Assembly: GCF_000953675.1 (NCBI RefSeq)
Contig: NZ_LN679998.1
Location: 1,077,911 to 1,141,910 of the forward strand
Length of the DNA: 64,000 nucleotides
Direction: 5' to 3'
DNA from: Paraclostridium sordellii
Lineage (GTDB): Bacteria; Bacillota; Clostridia; Peptostreptococcales; Peptostreptococcaceae
The notes under the pieces were generated by a model that had not been told where the DNA came from, did no database searches, and saw only the letters and a list, made by a program, of their open reading frames with translations. Both the position numbers and the translations under genes were made by a program. Positions 1 to 8,752 of the stretch are shown here, in pieces (the stretch's first letter is position 1; every line of letters begins with the position of its first letter).

Positions 1-210
1 AAGTTTTGTGTTAAAACAACTGTAGAAGCAACTGACGAATGGCTTCATAGTTTTTATTATTTTAATGATGAAATTCCAATAGATGAAGATTTTGAAAAAA
101 TAATTGGGGACTATTTATCATTTGAATTTTCAATGATAATGCAAAATAGGGAGTATTTATTCCAGGATACAGATAAGCAGAAGGAGAATGAAGAAAATGA
201 AGTTAAGTAA
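1..210 (+). CDS. C-terminal fragment, probably of a DNA methylase (restriction-modification)
   Basis: Frame 1 is open from the window edge to TAA at 208-210 and gives about 69 residues rich in Asp, Glu and Phe, ending in a charged Lys/Glu tail. The fragment has no motif that identifies it. Its 3' end overlaps the start of the next gene, which looks like a target-recognition subunit, and such subunits normally follow an N6-adenine methylase (HsdM or BcgI-A type). The methylase assignment is therefore inference from position only. The start lies outside the window. Confidence 0.5.
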   Translation, partial: KFCVKTTVEATDEWLHSFYYFNDEIPIDEDFEKIIGDYLSFEFSMIMQNREYLFQDTDKQKENEENEVK

Positions 211-1222
211 TAGAGAATGGAAGCCTTTTAAAATTGAAAAATTATTTGCTGTTAATAAAGGTATCTACTTAAATAACAAAAATATTATAGATGGGAATAT
301 TCCATATATTACAGCTACTTCTACAAATAATGGTATTAATGATTTTATTGGGAACGGGGTTCTATTTTCAAAAGATACAATAACGATTGAAAAAATTTCA
401 CTATCAGCATATTATCAGCCACATGATTATTATTGCTCGCATGATGTTTCTGTTATTCAAAATGAAAATCTTGACAAGTATATTTCTTTATTTGTTGCAA
501 CTATGATAAAAAGGCAAGGAATTAAATATTCTTATGGAAGACAAGCACAAATGAATGTTGTCAAGAGAGAAACTATATTCTTACCGGTAGACGACAGTAA
601 TAATCCAGATTGGAGTTTTATGAGAGATTATATAAAAAAACACTATGAAGACAAAGAAAAGGCATATGAAAAATATGTAAAAGAAGTGGTTAAAACAATT
701 AAATATAAATCAATAGTTCCTTTAAACGAAAAAACTTGGGAAGAATTCTTTTTAACAGATTTATTCCCGGTTATTAAAAGGGGTAAAAGACTTACAAAAG
801 CGAATCAAATTGATGGGAATATTCCTTACATATCTTCAACTTCTTTAAATAATGGAGTTGATAATTATATATCTAATGATAAAAATGTTAGGAAATTTTC
901 TGACTGCCTGACAATTGCTAATAGTGGGAGTGTAGGAGCAAGTTTTTATCAACCATTTGAATTTATTGCAAGTGATCATATAACGCATTTAAAAAATGAT
1001 GATATGAACAAATATGTATATTTATTCATTGCTACTTTAACAAGTAGATTATCTGGAAAATACAATTTTAACAGAGAAATCAATGATAAAAGAATCTCTA
1101 GAGAAAAGATCGTATTGCCTATTAATAAGTTAGGAAATCCTGATTATGAATATATGGAACAATATATAAAAAATATAATGATAGACAAATATGAGCAATA
1201 TAATCTAAAAAATAATAATTAA
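197..1222 (+). CDS. Restriction specificity (S/BcgI-B-like) subunit
   Basis: The protein is an internal duplication. Residues about 5-165 and 180-340 both begin with a W-x-x-F-x-x-x-x-L-F segment followed by DGNIPYI, a Ser/Thr-rich stretch, NNG, and later an F-x-A-T-x-x-x-R helix. This is the two-target-recognition-domain layout of type I HsdS and BcgI-B-like subunits, which read the DNA target for an associated methylase/nuclease. The lengths of about 160 residues per domain and 341 in total fit the BcgI-B style. ATG 197 is preferred over ATG 188 because AAGGAG at 181-186 touches the first but lies 10 bases from the second. The gene overlaps the upstream fragment by 14 bases, so the two are probably translationally coupled. 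The next gene is convergent. Confidence 0.75.
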   Translation: MKLSNREWKPFKIEKLFAVNKGIYLNNKNIIDGNIPYITATSTNNGINDFIGNGVLFSKDTITIEKISLSAYYQPHDYYCSHDVSVIQNENLDKYISLFVATMIKRQGIKYSYGRQAQMNVVKRETIFLPVDDSNNPDWSFMRDYIKKHYEDKEKAYEKYVKEVVKTIKYKSIVPLNEKTWEEFFLTDLFPVIKRGKRLTKANQIDGNIPYISSTSLNNGVDNYISNDKNVRKFSDCLTIANSGSVGASFYQPFEFIASDHITHLKNDDMNKYVYLFIATLTSRLSGKYNFNREINDKRISREKIVLPINKLGNPDYEYMEQYIKNIMIDKYEQYNLKNNN

Positions 1223-1519
1223 CTTCTTTTATATATTTAAAAGTTTATTAGATAAGGTAGGTTTAATATAAGTTTGATAAAGATAGTATACTAAATTAAA
1301 ATGTAAGTATTATTTTTTATATGAAATGATAAATTGATAGAAATGAAAAGAATATATTTAGAGATATTTAAGAAAAGCGATAGCATATGATAGAAAAATA
1401 ATGAATAATATGCAAATTTTTAGATTTAATATTAATAGGATAAGGTATTGTGGATATATTAATTATAAAAGTTAATTTAGAATATTTAAATAAGTTATAT
1501 CATTAAATTTGTAAAAAAT
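1223..1519. other. Gene-free AT-rich stretch
   Basis: This extremely AT-rich spacer lies between the specificity subunit and the bidirectional terminator at 1520. No ORF with a ribosome binding site, no RNA gene and no repeat was seen. It may be a decayed edge of the restriction locus. Confidence 0.5.
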
Positions 1520-1554
1520 ATAAAGTTTTATAACTATAAAACTTTATATTTTTT
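1520..1554. terminator. Bidirectional intrinsic terminator
   Basis: A perfect inverted repeat (ATAAAGTTTTATA, AC, TATAAAACTTTAT; 1520-1547) is flanked by a T-run on the right and an A-run on the left. It can therefore stop transcription from both the rightward specificity-subunit gene and the leftward pyrophosphohydrolase gene. The stem is AT-rich and weak. Confidence 0.6.
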
Positions 1555-1583
1555 TATTTAAACTTATTATAAGACTAAATATA

Positions 1584-1892
1584 TTAATAAGTTTTTTTCA
1601 ATATTAAATTATCTTCAAATCCACCACGCTCTAACTTCTTCTCATTCCTTCTACTTAAAACCTCATCCTCACTATAACCATACTTAGACCCAATAGCAAA
1701 TAATACCTCTAAACAATCAGCAATCTCATCAAGATTCTTATCCTCTAAAAGCTCACCAACTTCTTCATTAAGCTTCTTATAAAGATACTCTAGAGCCACC
1801 TCATCACTAACAACCTCTATCTCACACTTATTTCCACTAGCCTCTATAATCTCAGGAATTCTATCCCTAACCAACTTATCATAAACCTTCAT
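1584..1892 (-). CDS. MazG-like nucleotide pyrophosphohydrolase (PRA-PH-like)
   Basis: This 102-residue all-helical protein begins with the conserved YDKLVRDRIPEII segment. It carries the MazG/PRA-PH metal motif E-E-x-G-E-L (about residues 43-48) followed by E-I-A-D-C-L-E (about 56-62), whose acidic residues bind Mg and cleave nucleoside triphosphates to monophosphate and pyrophosphate. Clostridial relatives are often labelled phosphoribosyl-ATP pyrophosphohydrolase, but no histidine genes are nearby, so house-cleaning or signalling-nucleotide hydrolysis is more likely. ATG 1892 has GGAGGTG upstream. It starts 20 bases after the HNH nuclease gene on the same strand, so the two probably form an operon. 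Confidence 0.8.
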   Translation of the reverse strand: MKVYDKLVRDRIPEIIEASGNKCEIEVVSDEVALEYLYKKLNEEVGELLEDKNLDEIADCLEVLFAIGSKYGYSEDEVLSRRNEKKLERGGFEDNLILKKTY

Positions 1893-1912
1893 AAAAACAC
1901 CTCCAAATAAAA

Positions 1913-2956
1913 TTATTCAAAAATAATAGATGGTCTCCAAGTAACAAATAATTTACCTAAAGCTAAATTATATCTATCATTTAAATATGTACGCCTACTT
2001 TCTCGACTTTTACCAGTCTGATTAATAAGAGTCTCTTTAAGTGGATGATCACTACCTATAAAATACTCATTCCTATCATATAACTTCTTAAGATAAGGGT
2101 CAAAATCAGCAAGCTTTGCAAACTTACCATTTTCCCCTCTATTACAACTCTTACAACTTAAAACAAGATTCCAAACACCATTAATATTAATATCCTCATC
2201 AACACTTTGTTGAAGAGTATGAGGTATAAAATGATCAACATCACACAAATTATCACTATTAGGATCAACACTAATAGGAGCGCCACAATAAAAACACTTA
2301 CCTCTTTGATAACCATTTAAAGCATCTCTACAAGAAGTTATATCAATCCTTCTACCAAGTTTATTATCAGTAATAAATAATGAATTATCAATATTATCAA
2401 AAGAAACATTTAAAAGAGCAGGATTAATACTTAAAGACCAAGCATTTTCAACTAAATTCCATCTAGCTTCTGTTTCAATAAATAAATTATCAAGTGAACT
2501 ATTTTCATTAATCTTATATAAATTATCAGTTAAAACAATTCCCTTAACCTTATCACGAGTAGTAACCTCATAAAACTTAGTATCTAATTCAGCTCCATTT
2601 ACATTATGAAATCTATCAATAACATTTTGAAATGGATTACTAAGTGTTAACTTTACAAGATCATCAATATCACAATCATTTGAATTATACTTTTTAAAAG
2701 CATCAAAGTATTTACTAGAATTAGAAGTTATTTGCTTATTACCATTTAAAACATGTTCATTAGTATACTTTATAAATGGAATTGCCAAATCCTTTAAAGA
2801 AATAAAGTCAGTTCCATTTGAAGCAAGCTCTATTATTGATTTACCAAGAGCAAATTTATATGTAGCTGCGTTTTTACCAAATAATACTATACCTCTAAAG
2901 TATGAATCTAGGGTAGGCTGATCTATTATAAATTGATCAACTATAACTTTACTCAA
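1913..2956 (-). CDS. HNH endonuclease domain protein
   Basis: The 347-residue protein has an HNH nuclease domain in its C-terminal third (about residues 220-275): C-F-Y-C-G, then D-V-D-H-F-I-P-H, then L-V-L-S-C-K-S-C-N. This gives two CxxC-type zinc knuckles around the catalytic histidine. The N-terminal 200 residues are unrecognised and probably recognise the target or a partner. Translation is taken to start at TTG 2956, because AGAGGTGATG sits correctly upstream. It is followed at 20 bases by the MazG-like pyrophosphohydrolase, and the pair lies between two restriction loci, so a defence role is likely but inferred. A terminator at 2991-3017 separates it from the Xre gene behind it. Confidence 0.8.
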   Translation of the reverse strand: MSKVIVDQFIIDQPTLDSYFRGIVLFGKNAATYKFALGKSIIELASNGTDFISLKDLAIPFIKYTNEHVLNGNKQITSNSSKYFDAFKKYNSNDCDIDDLVKLTLSNPFQNVIDRFHNVNGAELDTKFYEVTTRDKVKGIVLTDNLYKINENSSLDNLFIETEARWNLVENAWSLSINPALLNVSFDNIDNSLFITDNKLGRRIDITSCRDALNGYQRGKCFYCGAPISVDPNSDNLCDVDHFIPHTLQQSVDEDININGVWNLVLSCKSCNRGENGKFAKLADFDPYLKKLYDRNEYFIGSDHPLKETLINQTGKSRESRRTYLNDRYNLALGKLFVTWRPSIIFE

Positions 2957-2990
2957 AACATCACCTCTTAACTAAAAGTTTAAAAATATA

Positions 2991-3017
2991 AAAAATGCTC
3001 ACTAACATAGAGAGCAC
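2991..3017 (-). terminator. Intrinsic terminator between Xre and HNH genes
   Basis: Read leftward, GTGCTCTCT and AGTGAGCAT form a 9-position stem with one mismatch and one G-U pair over a 5-base loop, followed by a short T-run. It starts 6 bases after the Xre stop codon and should make the regulator gene largely monocistronic. Confidence 0.6.
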
Positions 3018-3022
3018 TTAAG

Positions 3023-3253
3023 TTAAATTTCAATATCTTTGTATAAATCTAAAATGCTAACTTTTAAAGCTTTTGAAAAATACACAAGCTCGTAATCATA
3101 AACTTCTCTATTGTGATTTTCTATTCTTGATAAAGAAGTACGATCTAAATCTAGTCCAAGTAAATTTAATTGAGCTATAAGTTGCTCCTGTGAAAGATTG
3201 TTATGTTTTCTAATATTTTTTAAGTTTGTTCCTATTAAATTTCTTTTTTTCAT
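3023..3253 (-). CDS. Small Xre-family HTH regulator
   Basis: The 76-residue protein is little more than an HTH_3 (Cro/CI-like) domain: NLKNIRKHNNLSQEQL, then DLDRTSLSRIENHNREV, the usual helix pair with the recognition helix at about residues 35-50. The ATG at 3253 is chosen over the upstream in-frame GTG at 3271 because AAAGGA lies 7 bases before the ATG and inside the extended version. It sits between the HNH locus and the McrBC genes. Its size and place resemble the controller (C) proteins of restriction systems. A palindrome at 3314-3332 is its likely operator. Confidence 0.8.
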   Translation of the reverse strand: MKKRNLIGTNLKNIRKHNNLSQEQLIAQLNLLGLDLDRTSLSRIENHNREVYDYELVYFSKALKVSILDLYKDIEI

Positions 3254-3313
3254 AAAAGCTAATCCTTTCACATTGATGTATGAGTGTATTCTAAAATATT
3301 TAGAAAGGTTATA

Positions 3314-3332
3314 TTGTGAGGTAAACTCACAA
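3314..3332. promoter_or_regulatory. Palindromic operator candidate for the Xre regulator
   Basis: TTGTGAG, 5 bases, CTCACAA forms a perfect 7+7 inverted repeat. It lies 61 bases upstream of the Xre start and 165 bases before the McrB-like gene, in the only divergent intergenic region of the island. The assignment to the Xre protein is inferred from position and from the dimer-sized half-site spacing. Confidence 0.5.
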
Positions 3333-3497
3333 AAGACTTATTTTTAGAAATGATTGCCATATTATTGAAAAAATAGTCATCTATGGTATATTTGAATTAG
3401 AATGTTTAAAGATCAAAATAAAAAATGTTCATATATAGATAAAAGGAAATACAAGGAAGATTGAGTAATAAATTAGATTATAAGTAGGAGTATTATT

Positions 3498-5951
3498 ATG
3501 AAAAAAACAGTACAGTTTTTAAGTGAAATAGAAAAACTAATAAGAGAAAAAACTGATTATAAAGCCAATTATACTGGAGATCGAAATTGTTTCGGTGGGA
3601 AAAATATATTAGGAAATCATATAAAATTTGTATTTGGAGTTAACCCTAAAAATAATAAATTAGTAATTAGTTTAGAATCTAGTGTAAATGAAGGCTCTAG
3701 ACTAATAAAAGAAATATATGTAAATAGAAGAAATGAATTAGCAAACTTAGGATACAAAATAGATTTATCCAAAGGTGTAAAAAATAAAGAGTGGACAAGA
3801 TTAGAGATAATAATAGATATAGATGATTTAGAGAATATAATCAATTATACAGATGTATATTTACAAGTGTTTTTAAAATATAAAGGTATAGTAGAAGATT
3901 ATATAATAAATAAAAAAGAAACATGGATATTTCAAGGAAATCCAATATATGAACAAAAATTTGATTTTAATAAAGACCTAATTAAGGATAAAAATGTATC
4001 ATGGAGTATAAAGAAGAAATACCATGTAGATAGAATTAAGCTTAATGATGAAGTTTATATATGGAGATCAGATGGGAACGAAAAAGGTACTGGAGGAATT
4101 GTTGCATATGGAGTTATTTCAAGTAAGCCATATGAAGTTAATAATAATTATTTAGTCGATGTAAAGATAGACGAAGTAAGATTAACCGAATATAATCATA
4201 TGATGAAGCGAATAGATATGAAAGATGATGTTATATTATCTGAATTGCTAATAATAAAGCAACCAAATGGAACAAATTATAAATTACAAGATCATGAAGC
4301 TAGGTATATAAAAGAGATATGGCAAGGTCATAGAAATTATAAAAGTATTGAAGATGTAAGTTATTGGACTATGGGATTAGGTAAAAATGCTGAGTATTGG
4401 GATGAATGTAGAAATGATGAGGAGATATTAATTGGCTGGGATTACTTAGGAAATTTAAATAAATATAAAAGTAAAGATGAAATAACTAAAGCTATAAAGG
4501 AGCATGACAAAAAAGAAGTTAATCCAACAAATAATTCATTAGCTGTATACCAGTTTTTAAAGGAAATTCAGATAGGAGATATTGTTGTAGCTAAGCAAGG
4601 AAAAAGTTTTATATTAGGGTATGGAATAGTTGTATCTGATTATATGTATTACGAGGATAAAAAAACATGGAATCATTCTAGAAAAGTAAAATGGATAAAA
4701 ACAGGTAAATGGAATTTAAGTTCTAATTCTAATAATTCCTTTGCAATAAAGGTATTAACCAATATAACTCAATATAAAGATTTTATAGAAGAGATATTTA
4801 AAATTATAAATGGAGAATATGGTGATGTTGATACCGAACAATTAGATATAGAAAAAATAGAATATATACCAGAGGATACACCAACAATAATAAACCAAAT
4901 ATATAACTACATACAAAATCAAGGATATGCATACACACAAGATCAACTATCAAACCTATTCCTAAGTCTAAAAACAAAACCATTTGTAATACTAGCAGGA
5001 ATAAGTGGAACAGGTAAATCAAAAATAGTACGCCTATTTTCAGAAGCAATAGGAGCAACAACAGAAAATAAACAGTTCAACATGATATCAGTAAGACCAG
5101 ATTGGAATGATGGAACAGAACTTATGGGGTATAAAAATTTAAATGATGATTTTATAGATGGTAGTTTAACAAAGATAATAAAAGAAGCATCAAAACCAGA
5201 AAATAAAAACAAACCATACTTTGCATGCTTAGACGAAATGAATCTAGCAAGAGTAGAATACTACTTAAGTGATTATCTAAGCATAATAGAAAGTAGAAAA
5301 AAAGTAGGACAAGACATAATAACAGACTCAGAACTACAAATACCAGATAATATATACCTAATAGGAACAGTAAACATGGACGATACAACATTTACATTCA
5401 GTAGAAAAGTACTAGACAGAGCTAATACAATAGAATTTTCAGATGTAAATCTAGAAAATCTATTTGAAGAAATTACAGAAGAAGAAATAACTCCTATAAA
5501 AGTAGATAATAGATTTTTAAAAACAACATATTTAAAAACTATGGATATAGAAGAAGAGTATAGAGAATATGCAAAAGAAATAAATAAAAAAATTATTGAG
5601 ATAAATAACATACTAAAACAATCTCAAAAACAATTTGCATACAGGGTAAGAGATGAAATACTATTTTATATGATAGAAAACAAGAAGTCAGAGTTACTAA
5701 ATGAAGATGTAGCGTTTGACTATCAAATAATGCAAAAAATACTTCCAGCAATAACAGGAAGTGAACAATCTATAGCGCAAGTACTAATAGATCTATTCAA
5801 CTTTACATGTGAAGGTAAAGTAATAGATGACATAGACATAGAAGAAGCACAAAAACATATAGAAAGTGCAAAATATAAAAAGAGTGCACAAAAAATAGTA
5901 TATATGCTAAAGGGGTATCAAAATGATGGCTACATTAGTTACTGGTACTAA
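3498..5951 (+). CDS. McrB/LlaJI-R1-like AAA+ GTPase with EVE-like N-terminal domains
   Basis: This is the motor subunit of a modification-dependent (type IV-like) or LlaJI-like restriction system. The C-terminal half is a McrB-type AAA+ domain with Walker A GISGTGKS (about 501-508), Walker B YFACLDEMN (about 574-582) and the sensor segment GTVNMDD (about 622-628) followed by an Arg-containing FSRKVLDR. Residues 1-135 resemble DUF4268-like domains. Residues about 165-265 (a VYIWRSDG core) and 290-400 look like EVE/PUA-type readers, which in McrB relatives bind modified cytosines in DNA. ATG 3498 has AGGAG upstream. The last 29 bases overlap the next gene, the nuclease subunit, so the two are coupled. 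The substrate, nucleotide and target modification cannot be read from the sequence. Confidence 0.8.
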   Translation: MKKTVQFLSEIEKLIREKTDYKANYTGDRNCFGGKNILGNHIKFVFGVNPKNNKLVISLESSVNEGSRLIKEIYVNRRNELANLGYKIDLSKGVKNKEWTRLEIIIDIDDLENIINYTDVYLQVFLKYKGIVEDYIINKKETWIFQGNPIYEQKFDFNKDLIKDKNVSWSIKKKYHVDRIKLNDEVYIWRSDGNEKGTGGIVAYGVISSKPYEVNNNYLVDVKIDEVRLTEYNHMMKRIDMKDDVILSELLIIKQPNGTNYKLQDHEARYIKEIWQGHRNYKSIEDVSYWTMGLGKNAEYWDECRNDEEILIGWDYLGNLNKYKSKDEITKAIKEHDKKEVNPTNNSLAVYQFLKEIQIGDIVVAKQGKSFILGYGIVVSDYMYYEDKKTWNHSRKVKWIKTGKWNLSSNSNNSFAIKVLTNITQYKDFIEEIFKIINGEYGDVDTEQLDIEKIEYIPEDTPTIINQIYNYIQNQGYAYTQDQLSNLFLSLKTKPFVILAGISGTGKSKIVRLFSEAIGATTENKQFNMISVRPDWNDGTELMGYKNLNDDFIDGSLTKIIKEASKPENKNKPYFACLDEMNLARVEYYLSDYLSIIESRKKVGQDIITDSELQIPDNIYLIGTVNMDDTTFTFSRKVLDRANTIEFSDVNLENLFEEITEEEITPIKVDNRFLKTTYLKTMDIEEEYREYAKEINKKIIEINNILKQSQKQFAYRVRDEILFYMIENKKSELLNEDVAFDYQIMQKILPAITGSEQSIAQVLIDLFNFTCEGKVIDDIDIEEAQKHIESAKYKKSAQKIVYMLKGYQNDGYISYWY

Positions 5952-8247
5952 TAAAGATATATTAAAAATATGTACAGAAGAATTTAGTATATATATTTCA
6001 GGGAATAGTGAAAATAAGAAGTTTAGAGCGACTAATAACAATAAAAATATATCTTCATATTTAGGAATAATATCTAATTATGAAGATACAAAAACATACA
6101 CTATAAATAATTTTTCTGAGTTAGAGCTAAATGATGATAGTAGTATGTTACCTAGTTTTTTTGAAGATGGAATTTATGATATATATTTAGAGAATGAAAC
6201 TAAAGATATGTTTGAAATATATCATGAGGATAAAGAAATAAGAGAAAATTTAGTTTATAGAGGTAAAAATATTTATGGATCATTTAGATTCAATGGAGAT
6301 ATAGGACATTCAACCTTTAAAGTCTTTAAGAATAAAACTGAGGTTTTAAGTTTTACAATACAAGTATTTCCAACTAAATTAGATTACATGGATGATTATA
6401 ATAAAATTTTAAGTGATATAAATGAAGAAGTTAACTCTCTAGTTTGTGAGTTTATATCTAAGACTTTTTCTAACGTAGAAATTAAAGATGTAAATAACCA
6501 AACAAATTTAGAGTTTATAGTTATATTAACTAATATATTCGATAAGTTAGAAAGAGCTATAAAAAGGATTGAAAGACATCCTAAACATGGTGTTTTGACT
6601 GAATATAATTTAAAGGATAAACATAGAAGTAAATCTATATCTACAAAAGAAACTATAAAGCTTTGGAGAAAAGGTAAAAGTAGAGATAAAGTTATAGAAG
6701 TTAAGAAAAAAACTACTTTAGATATTTATGAAAATCAATATGTTAAACACATGATTAAAAGAATCTTAAACAAGATAAGTCATGTAAAGTGCGAGGTACA
6801 AAATAAAAAAGGTATAGATAATATTTATTATAAGAAGCTTAAATTATTTGAAGGTAAGCTTAGTTTTCATTTGAATACTTTTTATAAAGAGATTAGTGAT
6901 ATAAGTGGAAAGAGATCTATGTCATTAGTTTTTAAAATGGCAAGTGGATACAAAGAAGTGTATTTCTATTATTCACTTTTATCAAAGGGATTAGATATTT
7001 GTAAAGGATTGTATGATATAAGCCACAAAAAGTTATGGAATTTATATGAGATATGGTGCTATATAAAGATTCATAATATTATTAAAGAGCTAGGATATAC
7101 TCCTAGAAATTCATCTATTATACAAACGACATCTAATGGTATTACATTATCACTTATGCAAAGTAAGAAAGCTAAATGTATTTATGAAAATAATAATGGA
7201 AATAAGGTAGAGCTTTGGTACAACAAGCCATACTATGGACTTCCTACAACAAATCAAAGACCTGATACAGTGTTGTGCTTAAAAGGTGATAGATTTAAGG
7301 ATAGAGTTTATATATTTGATGCTAAGTATAGATTATACATTGATAAAAATGGAGTTATAGGACCTATGGAAGATGATATAAATGTGATGCATAGATATAG
7401 GGATGCTATTGTAAGCCATAGCAAAGATATTGATAGCTTTAAGTATGAAACATTTGGAGCATATGTAATGTTTCCATGTAGTGATGAAGAAAATTTTAAA
7501 AATCACCAATATTACAATAGTATAGATAAAGTCAATATAGGAGCATTACCAATGCTTCCAGGATCAACGAGTCTTATGAAAAAGCATATATGTAAAATCT
7601 TAAATGAGTCATACGTAGAAGCCATAAATAATAATCCAGTTTTTGATGAAGAAGATGATTATTATAAATTTAAAAATAAAAATATAATGATAGTAAATGC
7701 AAAGGATAAAATCCATTTTGAAAAATATAAAGAAAATTGCTTCTATCATATTCCTAAGAAAACTTTATCAAAGGTAAGATTAGGAATTGATTATATAGCA
7801 TTTTATCAGCCTAAAACTACTTTTAAAGAAGAAAGCGGAATATATTACTTTGCTAAGATCAAGGATATTATAGAGTATAAAAGAGGAGAATGTTTAGAAC
7901 TTACGTGTGAAAAAAGTAAAGAGTTAGATGAATACATAAGATTTGAATTAGAAGAACTTGTAAAAATAGGACCTATATCAAGTGTTGAGTATGGGCCAGT
8001 TAATGTTAATTATACTACTATGTATTTATTAAATAATGCTACAACAATGCATGAACTATATATGAAAGATAGAAAAGAAATTAAGTTATATAAAATTTTA
8101 AAACACATATCTGTAAATAAAAATTTAAAATTAATAAAAGATAAAGATGGATTTTATATAGGTAAAAACTTAGTAAAACCACATAGTGATAATAAGATAT
8201 ATGTAAATGAAGAGATAGTATATATTAAAGATTTTGAGAAAATGTAA
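5923..8247 (+). CDS. McrC/LlaJI-R2-like DUF2357 nuclease subunit
   Basis: The 774-residue protein has the DUF2357 layout typical of McrC-type partners: a beta-rich N-terminal part, a helical middle (about 130-380), then a PD-(D/E)XK nuclease core with RPD at about 445-447 and IFDAKY at about 463-468, where the Asp and D-x-K residues form the metal site. Residues beyond 570 contain beta-rich segments of unknown role. It starts inside the 3' end of the McrB-like gene, with AAAGGGG 8 bases upstream of the ATG. In such systems the GTPase translocates DNA and this subunit cuts it. No methylase is adjacent, which favours restriction of modified foreign DNA. Confidence 0.8.
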   Translation: MMATLVTGTNKDILKICTEEFSIYISGNSENKKFRATNNNKNISSYLGIISNYEDTKTYTINNFSELELNDDSSMLPSFFEDGIYDIYLENETKDMFEIYHEDKEIRENLVYRGKNIYGSFRFNGDIGHSTFKVFKNKTEVLSFTIQVFPTKLDYMDDYNKILSDINEEVNSLVCEFISKTFSNVEIKDVNNQTNLEFIVILTNIFDKLERAIKRIERHPKHGVLTEYNLKDKHRSKSISTKETIKLWRKGKSRDKVIEVKKKTTLDIYENQYVKHMIKRILNKISHVKCEVQNKKGIDNIYYKKLKLFEGKLSFHLNTFYKEISDISGKRSMSLVFKMASGYKEVYFYYSLLSKGLDICKGLYDISHKKLWNLYEIWCYIKIHNIIKELGYTPRNSSIIQTTSNGITLSLMQSKKAKCIYENNNGNKVELWYNKPYYGLPTTNQRPDTVLCLKGDRFKDRVYIFDAKYRLYIDKNGVIGPMEDDINVMHRYRDAIVSHSKDIDSFKYETFGAYVMFPCSDEENFKNHQYYNSIDKVNIGALPMLPGSTSLMKKHICKILNESYVEAINNNPVFDEEDDYYKFKNKNIMIVNAKDKIHFEKYKENCFYHIPKKTLSKVRLGIDYIAFYQPKTTFKEESGIYYFAKIKDIIEYKRGECLELTCEKSKELDEYIRFELEELVKIGPISSVEYGPVNVNYTTMYLLNNATTMHELYMKDRKEIKLYKILKHISVNKNLKLIKDKDGFYIGKNLVKPHSDNKIYVNEEIVYIKDFEKM

Positions 8248-8308
8248 TTACATATATAAATTAGTGGTGTTAATAGATTTTTATAATAACATAAATATAA
8301 ATAGTAAA

Positions 8309-8370
8309 GATAGGTTATCGTGAAACACGACAACCTATCTATAACCCCCTCGTGTTTTACGAGGTAGGGG
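8309..8370 (+). repeat. Two adjacent hairpins before the HIT gene
   Basis: Hairpin 1 (8309-8339) pairs GATAGGTT with AACCTATC around an inner TCGTG/CACGA stem. Hairpin 2 (8345-8370) pairs CCTCGT with ACGAGG inside CCC/GGG arms. They carry the same TCGT-ACGA core in opposite orientations. Hairpin 2 ends about 6 bases before the ribosome binding site of the HIT gene. Neither is followed by a T-run, so neither looks like an ordinary terminator. A very similar hairpin precedes the small gene at 16317. Confidence 0.6.
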
Positions 8371-8387
8371 TAAGAAAGGAGTAAATT

Positions 8388-8750
8388 ATGAATTGTATAT
8401 TTTGTGATATGAAAGATTATATTTTAGAAAATGATTTAGCCTATGCTATATTTGACAAATTCCCAGTAAACAAAGGGCATATGTTATTTATCCCAAAACG
8501 TCATATAAAAGACTTTTTTGACATAACAAAAGAAGAAAGAGAAGCAATATTTTCTCTTATAGATGAAGGAAAAAAACTACTAGATGAAAAATACTCACCA
8601 GATGGATACAACGTAGGAGTAAACTGTGGGGAAGTATCAGGACAAACTGTAATGCATGTTCATGTTCACCTAATCCCAAGATACTTTGGAGATACAAATT
8701 GTCCCAAAGGTGGGGTAAGAGGGGTAATACCTGATAAAATGAAATATTAG
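8388..8750 (+). CDS. HIT family nucleotide hydrolase/transferase
   Basis: The 120-residue length is typical for the family. The histidine triad HVHVHLIP is at about residues 90-97, and an N-terminal CIFC segment is the half zinc site of bacterial HIT proteins. The fold binds a purine nucleotide and forms a covalent nucleotidyl-His intermediate, hydrolysing AMP-lysine, AMP-NH2 or dinucleoside polyphosphates in the cytosol. AAGGAG precedes ATG 8388. The gene stands alone between two related hairpins, the second being its terminator, so it is probably a single transcription unit. Confidence 0.9.
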   Translation: MNCIFCDMKDYILENDLAYAIFDKFPVNKGHMLFIPKRHIKDFFDITKEEREAIFSLIDEGKKLLDEKYSPDGYNVGVNCGEVSGQTVMHVHVHLIPRYFGDTNCPKGGVRGVIPDKMKY

Positions 8751-8752
8751 AG

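Noticed and set aside
2957-3253. Xre, HNH and MazG-like genes as one leftward operon
   Set aside because: An intrinsic terminator at 2991-3017 lies between the Xre stop codon and the HNH start, so only the last two genes are grouped.
4804-5611. Several overlapping minus-strand frames
   Set aside because: They mirror the AAA+ domain of the McrB-like gene; the products are Leu/Phe/Ser-rich and have no start signals.
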